Positions 1 to 8,636 of a stretch of 64,000 bases of DNA are shown here, piece by piece. Source of the stretch: PNON01 sp963757065. GTDB taxonomy: Bacteria; Chloroflexota; Anaerolineae; Anaerolineales; Anaerolineaceae. Positions within the stretch are counted from its first letter, which is position 1. Each line of letters opens with the position of its first letter. Location: positions 62,001 through 126,000 of the forward strand of contig CAVWQC010000002.1 of assembly GCA_963757065.1 (NCBI GenBank), read 5' to 3'. The position numbers and the translations under genes were made by a program. Under the pieces are notes generated by a model. That model saw only the letters and a list, made by a program, of their open reading frames with translations. It made no database searches and was not told the origin of the DNA.

Positions 1-565
1 ACCTCTGGTTTGATCCCAGCCCAGTGGCAGACGATGGATATTTATATAGAAGCTCTGCAGATGCAATGGGAACTCCTTATGCACCCGCTGGTTATAGCTT
101 TCCCAGCATTCGATGTAGGTGTGGTTGTTCTTGATACACAAAGTGAAAATGAGCAGTTATGGTGTACTTCCCAAGCTTGACCAACTTGATGCACTGAAAA
201 CGACAAAGGGGAAAGCAGGATGTCACCTTTACAGCAGTTGGTTATGGAATGCAGAAGAGCTTCCCCACTGCTGCATGGCTGGAAGGATCAATCAGATTAC
301 AACCGTTGGGTGGCTTATCCGAAGCTGAACCAGATCAATGTCCCTGGTTTTACTGGAGATTATTCCATTGCTGCTATCCAATAATGCCAACACAGGTGGA
401 ACTTGCTTTGGAGATTCAGGCGGTCCAAACTTCCTTGGCAGCACTAATATTGTGGCAGGGGTCACATCCTTCGGAATAAATGGGAACTGCGCTGGTACAG
501 GTGGTGTGTTCCGTATGGACCGGGCAGCTGCTTTGGACTTTGTCAATGGATTCCTAGATCAATAA
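1..565 (+). pseudogene. Trypsin-like (S1) serine protease, 5'-truncated by the window edge and multiply frameshifted
   Basis: The 3' part reads as the end of an S1 (chymotrypsin-fold) protease: the active-site Ser block CFGDSGGP lies near 403-427, followed by a C-terminal strand/helix region ending at 565. Upstream, the Asp block (FDVGVVVLD) can be read near 108-135. The frame must change about five times (near 100, 140, 215, 283 and 373) to join these blocks, and every change has the sign of one extra base. Conserved sequence runs straight through the breaks, so this is either a young pseudogene or a stretch with many base-call errors. The His block and any signal peptide lie outside the window. 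The family is secreted and cleaves peptide bonds; activity of this copy cannot be judged. Confidence 0.7.
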
Positions 566-610
566 CAATCAATATCTCTACAATATAAATCTGCTTTCTT
601 GATAGATAAA

Positions 611-645
611 AACCAAACACTTAATCATTAGTGTTTGGCTTTTTT
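611..645. terminator. Bidirectional terminator between the protease and pckA
   Basis: A perfect 9-bp stem (CCAAACACT/AGTGTTTGG, 613-621 with 630-638) is flanked by a T-run on the plus strand (639-645) and a T-run on the minus strand. It suits both convergent genes. Confidence 0.85.
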
Positions 646-700
646 ATTATATTAGCTTATGGTAAAATACTTTTTACTGAAGTATTAAAACCAATACCAC

Positions 701-2293
701 TCAGACCTTTGGTCCTGCATGAAGTACTTCCAATGGTACTGCATCTCTATATTTTTCAAAATTAGCGATAAACATTGCTGCTAAATTCCGAGCCTGGGCA
801 TCATATTTCGACGGATCAGGCCATGTATTACGCGGATTGAGAACTTCTGCTGGAACATTCGGGCAGGACCGGGGTATTTGTAACCCAAAAATCGGGTCAA
901 TATCGTACTCAACTTCATCCAGCATGCCGCTTAAAAGAGCATCCACCATTGCCCGGGTATACGATATCTTCATACGGGAGCCAATACCATATGCTCCACC
1001 AGTCCATCCGGTATTGACCAACCAGCATCTTGAATTGAATTTACGAATCTTTTCTCCAAGCAGTCGGGCATAAACCATTGGATGATGCACCATGAAAGGA
1101 CCACCAAAACATGTACTAAAAGTGGCCTGTGGTTCTTTTAATCGTTTTTCCGTTCCAGCCACCTTGGCTGTGTAACCGGACAAAAAGTGATACATGGCCT
1201 GGTCGGGCGTTAATCGTGAGATGGGAGGCAGTACACCAAATGCATCAGCTGTTAAAAATACGACATCCTTAGGGTGTCCACCCATCCCGGTAGGTTCGAA
1301 ATTCTCGATTTCACTCAATAAATATGAAGCCCTGGTGTTTTCTGTGATCGAATCATCATTCAAATCAATTTGCCGGGTTTCCAGGTCAATGACCACATTT
1401 TCCAATATGGTGCCGAACCGCCTGGTCATGTTATAAATTTGCGGTTCGTCATTGGCTGATAAACGGATCACCTTTGCATAACATCCGCCCTCAAAGTTGA
1501 AAATTCCGCGGTCATTCCACCCATGCTCATCATCCCCGATCAAATGTCTTTTAGGATCTGATGATAGGGTTGTCTTTCCTGTACCACTCAAGCCAAAGAA
1601 CAAAGCAGATTGATTGTCGACACCAATATTTGCCGCACAATGCATCGGTAGAATACCCTGCAGAGGGAAAAGATAATTTAGGATGGTAAATACACACTTC
1701 TTGACCTCACCTGCATACCGGGTACCTGATATGAGTGCTAATTTTTGTCCTGGATGAATCACCACAACAACATCAGAGGAAGTTCCATCAATTTCGGGTT
1801 CAGTTTCAAACCCGGTTGCCACCAGTACAGTGAACTGTGGTTTGAATTCATTTGCGCCGGCATCATCAGCATGCCTGAACATATTATAGGCAAACAGGCT
1901 CTGCCAGGCTGTATCGGTAATGATTTGGGCTGGGAATCTGCAGGATGGATCAGCTCCGGCATAACAATTCTGTACAAATAGTTCCTGGTTGTTACAATAT
2001 TCCACCATGCGGGATTTTAATATTTCAAATTTCTCCGGATCAAAGGGTTTATTATCCTTGTTCCACCAAATCTTATCTTCGCTGGAAGCCTCACGTACAT
2101 AGAATTTATCATTGGGTGATCTGCCGGTTGATTTCCCGGTATAAATGACTATTGGACCCTTTTCTGCGATCATCGCCTCGCTGCGCTTGACGATTTCTTC
2201 ATACAGTAATGGGGGTGTCAGGTTCCAGTAGATTTTTTTAGGTTCAATTGTATTGACTGCATCCAATTCGATCCGGGAAATGAAATTCTCCAT
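701..2293 (-). CDS. pckA: Phosphoenolpyruvate carboxykinase (ATP)
   Basis: It converts oxaloacetate + ATP to phosphoenolpyruvate + CO2 + ADP in the cytoplasm, at the gluconeogenesis/anaplerosis branch. The 530-residue length is normal for the ATP-dependent family. The kinase-1a P-loop GLSGTGKTTLSSDP lies at about residues 233-246, followed by the metal/nucleotide motif GDDEHGW. The oxaloacetate-binding block TGRSPNDKF is near residue 55. The ATG at 2293 has an AGGAGA ribosome site about 10 bases upstream. It lies 64 bp downstream of pyrB on the same strand and ends at the bidirectional terminator, so the two may be co-transcribed. The frame is intact. Confidence 0.97.
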   Translation of the reverse strand: MENFISRIELDAVNTIEPKKIYWNLTPPLLYEEIVKRSEAMIAEKGPIVIYTGKSTGRSPNDKFYVREASSEDKIWWNKDNKPFDPEKFEILKSRMVEYCNNQELFVQNCYAGADPSCRFPAQIITDTAWQSLFAYNMFRHADDAGANEFKPQFTVLVATGFETEPEIDGTSSDVVVVIHPGQKLALISGTRYAGEVKKCVFTILNYLFPLQGILPMHCAANIGVDNQSALFFGLSGTGKTTLSSDPKRHLIGDDEHGWNDRGIFNFEGGCYAKVIRLSANDEPQIYNMTRRFGTILENVVIDLETRQIDLNDDSITENTRASYLLSEIENFEPTGMGGHPKDVVFLTADAFGVLPPISRLTPDQAMYHFLSGYTAKVAGTEKRLKEPQATFSTCFGGPFMVHHPMVYARLLGEKIRKFNSRCWLVNTGWTGGAYGIGSRMKISYTRAMVDALLSGMLDEVEYDIDPIFGLQIPRSCPNVPAEVLNPRNTWPDPSKYDAQARNLAAMFIANFEKYRDAVPLEVLHAGPKV

Positions 2294-2357
2294 TCTGATA
2301 TCTCTCCTGGCAAATTTGAAAGTTAAAAAAACCTATCACTTACTCATCACGAATATT

Positions 2358-3293
2358 TCATTCCAGCCCGGTTATTAATGCAATGACTGCCATGCGGATC
2401 GGCACCCCATTGGCAGCTTGCCTGAAGTATGCCGCTCCTTCGTAATTATCCACCTCCCTGGCAATCTCATCCACTCGTGGGAGAGGGTGCAGGATGGTTA
2501 TGCCACGTTTGGATTTTGTTATGAGTTCATTGTTAACGATATAACTTCCTTTCAGCCGATCATAGATTCCCGGGTCCGGAAAACGTTCTTTTTGGATCCG
2601 GGTCATATATAAAACGTCTGATTTTGCAGCAGCTTCGCTCAAGTTGGTGGTTTCGATTATGTCAATTCCATCTGCCTGTAGAGATTGTGTGATCTCCTCT
2701 GGCATGCGTAATTCTTCCGGTGAAACAAAATAAAATCGTGGCCCATACTTGCCTAACAGCCACGAAAGTGAATGAACTGTGCGTCCATTGAGTAAATCTC
2801 CGACGAGAGTAACGACTAAATTATTCAGCCGGCCTTTTTCCTTTTGAATGGACAACAGATCCATCAATGCCTGGGTTGGATGCTGCCCTGAACCATCGCC
2901 GCCATTGATCACGGGAACGTTGGCTCCGTCTGCCAGTTCTTTTGCACTGCCTTCCACCATATGACGAATCACAGCGACATCTGCATACCCATCGATCATC
3001 CGCCCGGTATCAAACAGCTTCTCGCCTTTTACTGCTGAACTGGATGATTTTGCATCCATCACAGAAACAACATGACCACCCAGACGCAGCATTGCAGTTT
3101 CAAAGGTCAACCTGGTCTGCGTGGACGGCTCGAAGAATAAAGTGGCGAGCACTTTACCAGCCATATTGGTCAATCGCCCGCCGGAGGCCATAACCGTTTC
3201 AAAGCGCTCAGCCGTCTCCAGTATCAGGCTGATATGCTCCAGTTTTAGATCTTTTACATGCAGGATATCCTTGCCTTTTAGTACTGTCGTCAT
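2358..3293 (-). CDS. pyrB: Aspartate carbamoyltransferase, catalytic subunit
   Basis: It joins carbamoyl phosphate and L-aspartate to give N-carbamoyl-L-aspartate, the committed step of pyrimidine synthesis. At 311 residues it has the length of a catalytic chain. The carbamoyl-phosphate loop FEPSTQTRLTFE is at about residues 53-64, HPTQAL at about 136 and HPLPRVDEI at about 269; these distinguish it from ornithine carbamoyltransferase. No pyrI regulatory subunit is adjacent. The start ATG has GAGG about 9 bases upstream. It heads a short minus-strand group with pckA. I see no PyrR-type attenuator in the 250 bp upstream. Confidence 0.96.
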   Translation of the reverse strand: MTTVLKGKDILHVKDLKLEHISLILETAERFETVMASGGRLTNMAGKVLATLFFEPSTQTRLTFETAMLRLGGHVVSVMDAKSSSSAVKGEKLFDTGRMIDGYADVAVIRHMVEGSAKELADGANVPVINGGDGSGQHPTQALMDLLSIQKEKGRLNNLVVTLVGDLLNGRTVHSLSWLLGKYGPRFYFVSPEELRMPEEITQSLQADGIDIIETTNLSEAAAKSDVLYMTRIQKERFPDPGIYDRLKGSYIVNNELITKSKRGITILHPLPRVDEIAREVDNYEGAAYFRQAANGVPIRMAVIALITGLE

Positions 3294-3532
3294 ATTTCTG
3301 CCTCATGGTTAAGTAAAAACAGGTTAATTCCACTGGATGTGACCTGAAAAGCCTATTTATCTAAACTGATAATTAATGAATTGGTTCCATTTTGTTTGAT
3401 TATATTTGATTGTATAACATTTCGACTGATTTCGTCGTTCAACCAGGTTCAATAATCTTAAATGTAGGGGCAATAAGTAATCACAAATAGGGGATCGATT
3501 ATTCCCGGCACATACAATATTCCAAGTTTGGT

Positions 3533-3538
3533 TATAAT
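3533..3538 (+). promoter_or_regulatory. -10 box TATAAT placed for a leaderless transcript
   Basis: A perfect TATAAT ends 8 bases before the ATG at 3547, so transcription should begin at or next to the start codon. No Shine-Dalgarno sequence lies in between and the -35 region is weak. Confidence 0.6.
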
Positions 3539-3546
3539 TAATCACT

Positions 3547-4644
3547 ATGTTTGAAAGTTTAAGGCGAATAAGCAGACATGTCCGCCGTGCTGGATCAGAT
3601 AAGTATTTCCTCCTGATGCTTGTCAGCTTTGCGATTTCGGTTTCATTTACCAGAGCATTCTTAAACCTGACGGGTTTTCCACAACTAGGCAGTGAAGGTC
3701 TTCATTTTGCCCATGTGTTGTGGGGAGGATTGGTCTTATTTCTGGCTTCCATCATCCCATTATTATTTGCCAACCGCTGGGTCTATCCGCTCGGAGCGAT
3801 TCTATCGGGTGTTGGTGTAGGTCTGTTTATTGATGAGGTTGGTAAATTTATTACCCAGACGAATAATTATTTTTATCCTCCGGCTGCACCCATCATTTAT
3901 GGTTTTTTTCTATTAACTGTCTTTTTATATTCACAGGTGAAACGAAAACCTACTCAAGATGCCCGCACAGAGTTGTACCATGCTCTCGACCTCCTGGAAG
4001 AGGTCCTTGAACACGAATTAGACCACGCAGAACGGGCTGATCTGGTCGCCTCCCTGGAACGCGTCCGAAACACAACAACAGACGAAGATTATCGCAACCT
4101 GGCTGAAGAATTACTCCACTTTCTATCATCACCGAAGTTTAATTCCGGGGAGAAAATCCTGTTCATTTCAGACCATGTAAGCATTTTCATTAATCGTGCC
4201 AAAAGCCGCTTGATCTCCAACCGGGTATTGCATTACTTTTGCGCGGTATCATTGCTTCTACTTGGCACCTATACGATGATCTATCCTTTTCGAATTTTCT
4301 TGTCCACGCGAACACCCGCTAACCTGGTTCAATTTATCCAACCACTGATACAATCTCAATTGGTCAGATCGACTGTTGGAATGGATTGGTTTGCCGCCAG
4401 ACTGGCACTCGAAGCCTCTGTAGGAACCTTACTCATCGTTTCCGGCATTCTATTGTTAATCAAGAAGATTATCCGGGGTCTATCCCTTGCATATTTTAGT
4501 TTGCTGCTGGTATTTACGACCGTTGATATGTTGATCTTTTATTATGATCAGTTTTCCACTATATTTTTTGTTACAATACAACTCATTGTTTTTATAGCTG
4601 TCACTTCTTATCAAGCAAGAATTAAGGAAATGAAACTCCTCTGA
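3547..4644 (+). CDS. Conserved multi-pass membrane protein of unknown function
   Basis: A 365-residue protein I cannot name. It has an N-terminal block of about four membrane helices (residues 20-130) containing the striking stretch GLFIDEVGKFIT followed by NNYFYPPAAPIIYG. Next comes a soluble, charged helical segment (about 132-215), then a second membrane block of about four helices (225-355). The acidic FIDEVGKF stretch lies between hydrophobic segments and recurs, as far as I recall, in membrane proteins of Actinobacteria and Chloroflexota without an assigned role. The start has no ribosome site but a TATAAT 8 bases away, consistent with leaderless translation. The FmdB-type gene follows after 7 bp. 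Confidence 0.75.
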   Translation: MFESLRRISRHVRRAGSDKYFLLMLVSFAISVSFTRAFLNLTGFPQLGSEGLHFAHVLWGGLVLFLASIIPLLFANRWVYPLGAILSGVGVGLFIDEVGKFITQTNNYFYPPAAPIIYGFFLLTVFLYSQVKRKPTQDARTELYHALDLLEEVLEHELDHAERADLVASLERVRNTTTDEDYRNLAEELLHFLSSPKFNSGEKILFISDHVSIFINRAKSRLISNRVLHYFCAVSLLLLGTYTMIYPFRIFLSTRTPANLVQFIQPLIQSQLVRSTVGMDWFAARLALEASVGTLLIVSGILLLIKKIIRGLSLAYFSLLLVFTTVDMLIFYYDQFSTIFFVTIQLIVFIAVTSYQARIKEMKLL

Positions 4645-4651
4645 GGAATCT

Positions 4652-4891
4652 ATGCCTTTATACGAATATACGTGTCTCACCTGCGACAAGAAATTTGATA
4701 TATTGCGTTCTTTTAAGGACGCAGATTCTCCAATTGCATGTGTATCCTGCCAAAGCATTGACACAAAACGATCGCTTTCCACATTCTTCTCCCATTCATC
4801 TGGAGGAAGCCCTTCAGTTTCTTCTTCAGCATCTACAGGAGGTGGTTGTGGCGGATGTAGTGGCGGATCATGCGGATCCTGTCATCATTAA
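4652..4891 (+). CDS. FmdB-family zinc ribbon protein
   Basis: A 79-residue protein that opens with the FmdB/CxxC-SSSS family signature: MPLYEYTC, a CxxC pair at residues 8-11, then a second CxxC about 20 residues on, together forming a four-cysteine zinc ribbon. A Ser-rich linker leads to a Gly/Cys tail with repeated CGGC and SCGSCHH. The name derives from a proposed regulator of formamidase; the biochemical role is not established for most members. A GAGGAA ribosome site precedes the ATG by 4 bases. It starts 7 bp after the membrane protein and probably shares its transcript, which ends at the hairpin at 4922. Confidence 0.9.
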   Translation: MPLYEYTCLTCDKKFDILRSFKDADSPIACVSCQSIDTKRSLSTFFSHSSGGSPSVSSSASTGGGCGGCSGGSCGSCHH

Positions 4892-4921
4892 AATAAAGTA
4901 ATTAACTTCAAGAAAACTAAA

Positions 4922-4957
4922 AAGAACTGGAAAATTTTATTTCCAGTTCTTTATTTT
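4922..4957. terminator. Bidirectional terminator
   Basis: A 12-bp perfect stem (4922-4933 with 4941-4952) is followed by a T-rich run. The A-rich left arm gives a T-run on the minus strand too, serving the convergent MFS gene. Confidence 0.85.
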
Positions 4958-4980
4958 ATGATCTAGTTTATTACCAGGCA

Positions 4981-6303
4981 TTAAGTGGTGTGCAGCGCCT
5001 TTTCCTGGTTTGCCCGTTCTGATAGATTGGCCCGTAAGGTTTTGATATCTCCATCCACGAAGAATAACGCACCTAAATACAGGAAGAAGCATAATACCCA
5101 GGCGGATATACATACCGTCATAATCGCTGTTTGCGTGCTGTATGCATCTGCGATCAGTCCAGCGAGTATTGGTGCAAGTGCAGCACCGCTGTTTTCAACG
5201 AAGTATTCCACTGCCTGGGCTGAGCTGCGAACCTCCGGTAGACTGATATCAAATACAGTTGCAATGACATTAGGTGAGGAGAATGGCATGAATAAAGCCG
5301 TCAAGCTCATTAAGATGAGAAAGGTCGTCTTTTGTTCGATTGGGGTGACCAATGCAAAATACAGGAAAATAGCACCAAGGATTACTCCGATGCTGGAAAT
5401 GATTATTCGTCCTTTAAGCGTTCGTTTGAATAACCAATCTCCCAGCGCACCCCCGATAAAATACCCGGCTGCGAGAATAATAATAACCGGCCCCATGGTA
5501 AACAGGACAGAGTCATTGTCATATCCCCGTTCAGTCATTAAATAGCCAAAGAAAAAGAAAGTGATCACGTTCCAGGGGAACACACCTGCAAAACCCTGCA
5601 GGAAAACAAACCACATCGTTTTTTTCTTCATTACATCTTTTAGTGAGCTCCACTTGAATCGGAATTGACCGATTTCTTCCATGTCAGCGAATTCGGGCTC
5701 AGACTTTCCACGTGGAACTTCCTTGATCCCAAAAAAGATGACTGCGGCCATAATTATTCCCAGGCTGCCGGTGATGATAAAAATCGTCCTCCAGCCTTCC
5801 ATCTGGCCGACTGCACCATTTAACATGGGGGCGATCATCAATGCCAGGATCATACCCAATAGATAACCGATCGGCTGTGTTAACTGCAATATTCCATAAA
5901 TTCGGCCCCGTACCTTTGGGGTGAAGTAATCTGCAATGAGGCTGTAAAGGCCAGGATATGCAGAATCATCGATGCCAGTGGAAGCCCGCGTAAAAAGAAA
6001 ACCCGTATACGTCTTCACCACTGAACTCATCCAGGTGGTAGCTCCCCAAATGAACGAAGCCAGGGCTAGCAGTTTTACCCGGGAATATTTATCATACAGG
6101 TAGCCCCAAATGGGATACAGGATTGTCCCAATAATTAATGCTCCCGAGTTGATCAATCCCCATTGCCGATTGTTCAGGTTAAAAGTTTCACTAATCGGCA
6201 GCTGCAGTGACCCGATTAGTAATTTGTCGGTCTGATGTAATAACATAAAAAGAGCAAACACTACCACCACGAATACAGAATAAGCTTTGCTTTGTTTTTT
6301 CAT
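4981..6303 (-). CDS. Major facilitator superfamily transporter
   Basis: A 440-residue membrane carrier with about 12 hydrophobic helices and a central charged loop near residues 200-220. The helix 2-3 loop carries an MFS motif-A-like GYLYDKYSR at about residue 67. Helix 4 contains the RASTGIDDSAYPGLYSLIADYF region with a charged FTPKVRGR loop after it, typical of the organic anion/sugar-phosphate-like branch of MFS. The substrate cannot be told from sequence. The ATG at 6303 has GAGGAAA about 7 bases upstream. The PIG-L deacetylase lies immediately upstream on the same strand (about 75 bp), so the two may form an operon handling a sugar or amide compound. Confidence 0.9.
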   Translation of the reverse strand: MKKQSKAYSVFVVVVFALFMLLHQTDKLLIGSLQLPISETFNLNNRQWGLINSGALIIGTILYPIWGYLYDKYSRVKLLALASFIWGATTWMSSVVKTYTGFLFTRASTGIDDSAYPGLYSLIADYFTPKVRGRIYGILQLTQPIGYLLGMILALMIAPMLNGAVGQMEGWRTIFIITGSLGIIMAAVIFFGIKEVPRGKSEPEFADMEEIGQFRFKWSSLKDVMKKKTMWFVFLQGFAGVFPWNVITFFFFGYLMTERGYDNDSVLFTMGPVIIILAAGYFIGGALGDWLFKRTLKGRIIISSIGVILGAIFLYFALVTPIEQKTTFLILMSLTALFMPFSSPNVIATVFDISLPEVRSSAQAVEYFVENSGAALAPILAGLIADAYSTQTAIMTVCISAWVLCFFLYLGALFFVDGDIKTLRANLSERANQEKALHTT

Positions 6304-6378
6304 TGATTTTCCTCTTCACGTTATTTGATAATGAAATGAATAAAATAAAAATATTATACCTATGCGCTTAACCAACAA

Positions 6379-7173
6379 TTATGGTGTTTGAGTTAATATT
6401 CCTTCAATAAAAGCGTGAAACCTTGAATAACGAAAGCTCTCGGCATATTTTACTCCAACTTTTTTGCCTATTATTTCTGCCTGTGAAGTTAACGCGAAGC
6501 TGATTGCCTGGAATGGATCATCCATGGAAGGACCCAGAACTGCCTTTAAATCGATGCTTGCGATTTCAGCCTGCCGGTAAAAATCTTCCACCAGGAAGAT
6601 CACCTGACTTTCATGGGCTTTCATAGCTTCCAATTTTTTCTCCATGAATTGGGTGATATCCACCACTTTATTATGGACCCCGAAGTCCTCGCTATAAAAA
6701 TATTTCTCACAGACAAAGTGGGGTCCGAGTCCATCCTGGATATGCCGGGGATAAACTAATGGCAGCCCGGCATGATTCACTGCATCCGATGCTACCCAGG
6801 CCAGTGTTCTATGATCCGGATGCGCTTCATTTGAGGCAAAAGGATCAATTGTGATCACGATATCCGGTTTTTCAATTCTAATCAACCGAACCAGCTTTTC
6901 GCGGAGTTCTCCCACAGGTGCCTGATCCAGTTCATAATCATGATAACCTAACATAATCAGCTTCGCACCCAGCACCCTGGCTGCGTTTTCTGCTTCAATT
7001 TGACGAATTCGTATCAGGTCAGACCGGCTTTCCCTATAAGATCCACAGCATCCATCTGTTGCTGTGATGATCGTGACCTCGGTTCCTGCTTCGATCAGGC
7101 TGGCTATCAACCCGCCGGCAAAAAATTCAGCATCATCCGGATGTGGAGCCATTACCAATGCGTTTTTGTTCAT
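6379..7173 (-). CDS. PIG-L (LmbE-like) family deacetylase
   Basis: A zinc-dependent N-deacetylase of the GlcNAc-PI/MshB/BshB superfamily. The N-terminal zinc motif APHPDDAEFFAGG supplies His-Asp-Asp and the distal AHPDHR supplies a further zinc ligand and the catalytic region. Members remove acetyl groups from N-acetyl sugars, for example in mycothiol or bacillithiol synthesis and antibiotic pathways; the substrate here is unknown. I choose the ATG at 7173, giving 264 residues, because GAGG lies about 9 bases upstream; a GTG at 7188 is in frame but would sit on the ribosome site. It lies upstream of the MFS transporter on the same strand and is divergent from the SDR gene. Confidence 0.9.
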   Translation of the reverse strand: MNKNALVMAPHPDDAEFFAGGLIASLIEAGTEVTIITATDGCCGSYRESRSDLIRIRQIEAENAARVLGAKLIMLGYHDYELDQAPVGELREKLVRLIRIEKPDIVITIDPFASNEAHPDHRTLAWVASDAVNHAGLPLVYPRHIQDGLGPHFVCEKYFYSEDFGVHNKVVDITQFMEKKLEAMKAHESQVIFLVEDFYRQAEIASIDLKAVLGPSMDDPFQAISFALTSQAEIIGKKVGVKYAESFRYSRFHAFIEGILTQTP

Positions 7174-7354
7174 TAAATCATTCCTCACCAGAAATTATAG
7201 GTTGAGTATATCTACGATTTCGCTTCTAAGCAATTCATTTTTCTGGTTACTTCTTAATGAAATCCAATTTTCCGATGTACTCTCTAACAAGGTAAAATGA
7301 ATAAGCATTAGAAAATAAATTATTGAATTTGTATTATTTTGCATGGAGAAAGAA

Positions 7355-8218
7355 ATGGTGGATCTGACTGGAAAGGTTGCTGTAATCACCGGCGGAACGC
7401 GGGGATTGGGATATGCCATTGCACTTGAATTAGCCAAGTCTGGTGCCAAAGTAGTTATCGGCTCTCGCAATGAGAAATCTGTCCAAATGGCTGTTCAATC
7501 TTTACAAAGCAAGGGGTACTCAGCTGCAGGTTTAGCTGGAGATGTTAGTGATCTGAATTACATCAGACAACTGGCAGGAAAAGCCCAGGAAAGCTTTGGA
7601 CGCTTGGATATCTGGATCAATAATGCAGGAATGGCAGGAGCATACGGACCCACTCTTGAAATACCGATATCCGAGTATAAGAACGTTTTGGCAACCAATA
7701 TTACCGGAGTATATCAAGGCTCACTGGTTGCTATGGAGGTATTTACCAGGCAGGGCAGCGGTAAATTGATCAATATCCTGGGGCGCGGCTGGAATGGACC
7801 TGTCGCTTATCAGAACGCTTATGCACCTACCAAGGCTTGGGGTAAAAATTTCACCCTTGGCCTTGCAAAGGAAAATGAAAATAAAAGAATCAATATTTTT
7901 GCATTCAACCCCGGCATGGTTCTCACGGACCTGCTAACCCGTGTGCATGTGGTCACTGGTTACGAAGACAAATTAAAAGCTTTCCCCATGGTGATCCGAC
8001 TGCTGGCCAAGCCTGCAGAGATTCCTGCAAGAAAGGCAGCCTGGCTGGCTTCTGCTGCTACCGATAACATAACTGGCAAGGTTATTCAGATCCCATTTGT
8101 TGGGCAGGCTATTTTCGTTTTTCTACAAGTCCTCATTGCGAAGATCTTCAATCAGAACCTCCCACCCGTGGATATCCATATCGAGTCTGTGGCAGGTGCA
8201 CAAAGTAATAATTATTAA
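7355..8218 (+). CDS. Short-chain dehydrogenase/reductase with altered catalytic serine
   Basis: An SDR oxidoreductase of about 287 residues. The NAD(P)-binding motif TGGTRGLG is near the N-terminus, NNAG follows at about residue 90, and the active-site Tyr-x-x-x-Lys reads YAPTK. The Ser normally found about 13 residues before the Tyr falls on Gly in LINILGRGW, so the usual Ser-Tyr-Lys triad is incomplete. The C-terminus has a hydrophobic stretch (VGQAIFVFLQVLIAKIF), which may attach it to the membrane. I start at the ATG at 7355 because GGAGAAAG precedes it; an in-frame ATG at 7343 lies on that site. The substrate is unknown. Confidence 0.88.
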   Translation: MVDLTGKVAVITGGTRGLGYAIALELAKSGAKVVIGSRNEKSVQMAVQSLQSKGYSAAGLAGDVSDLNYIRQLAGKAQESFGRLDIWINNAGMAGAYGPTLEIPISEYKNVLATNITGVYQGSLVAMEVFTRQGSGKLINILGRGWNGPVAYQNAYAPTKAWGKNFTLGLAKENENKRINIFAFNPGMVLTDLLTRVHVVTGYEDKLKAFPMVIRLLAKPAEIPARKAAWLASAATDNITGKVIQIPFVGQAIFVFLQVLIAKIFNQNLPPVDIHIESVAGAQSNNY

Positions 8219-8234
8219 GGCGGTCGTTCCGCAA

Positions 8235-8271
8235 CTCCTTCAAAATTATTTCGTAGATAGTTGTGAAGGAG
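8235..8271 (+). promoter_or_regulatory. Hairpin covering the ribosome site of the PspC gene
   Basis: CTCCTTCA (8235-8242) is perfectly complementary to TGAAGGAG (8264-8271), and the latter contains the AAGGAG ribosome site of the gene at 8279. Folding would hide the site in an 8-bp stem with a 21-nt loop. Confidence 0.5.
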
Positions 8272-8278
8272 ATTTGAA

Positions 8279-8497
8279 ATGGATAAGAAAAAACTAACTC
8301 GCAGCTTGAACAACCGCATGATCGGCGGTGTCTGCGGTGGATTGGGCAGCTACCTTGATGTAGATCCAACAGTGATCCGTCTGGCCTTTGTATTGTTAGC
8401 TTTGGTAGGTGGGCATGGAATTTTGATTTACCTGGTTATGCTGCTATTAATTCCATCTGAGCCGCAAATTGTACTCAATCCTGTCGTAAAAGATTAA
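8279..8497 (+). CDS. PspC-domain membrane protein
   Basis: A 72-residue protein consisting of one PspC domain: a basic N-terminus, the hallmark GGVCGGLGSYLDVDPTVIRL, then one or two hydrophobic helices. PspC-domain proteins sit in the inner membrane. In enterobacteria PspC senses membrane stress and binds PspA, but no pspA or pspB is adjacent here, so the role is only inferred. A strong AAGGAG site precedes the ATG by 7 bases and is caught in a hairpin, which hints at translational control. It is 60 bp from the SDR gene and ends at the hairpin at 8523. Confidence 0.92.
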   Translation: MDKKKLTRSLNNRMIGGVCGGLGSYLDVDPTVIRLAFVLLALVGGHGILIYLVMLLLIPSEPQIVLNPVVKD

Positions 8498-8522
8498 TCC
8501 TAATTCGTTTTTTACCAAAACA

Positions 8523-8557
8523 AACCCCCACTTGAAAATTTAATGGGGGTTGTTTAT
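8523..8557 (+). terminator. Terminator after the PspC gene
   Basis: An 8-bp G/C-rich stem, AACCCCCA/TGGGGGTT (8523-8530 with 8544-8551), is followed by an interrupted T-run. Confidence 0.65.
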
Positions 8558-8622
8558 TTAATTCGAATTTCTTATTCATATTATTTTGTATACAGAAATA
8601 TCGGATATTAAAATAATCAGTG

Positions 8623-8628
8623 TATAAT
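8623..8628 (+). promoter_or_regulatory. -10 box TATAAT of the mrfAB operon
   Basis: A perfect TATAAT preceded by TG ends 8 bases before the ATG at 8637, with no ribosome site between. This is the same leaderless spacing as at 3533. Confidence 0.6.
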
Positions 8629-8636
8629 CAGAACAT

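Noticed and set aside
3357..3545. 62-residue minus-strand frame upstream of pyrB
   Set aside because: No ribosome site, low-complexity Asn/Tyr-rich product, lies in the divergent promoter region.
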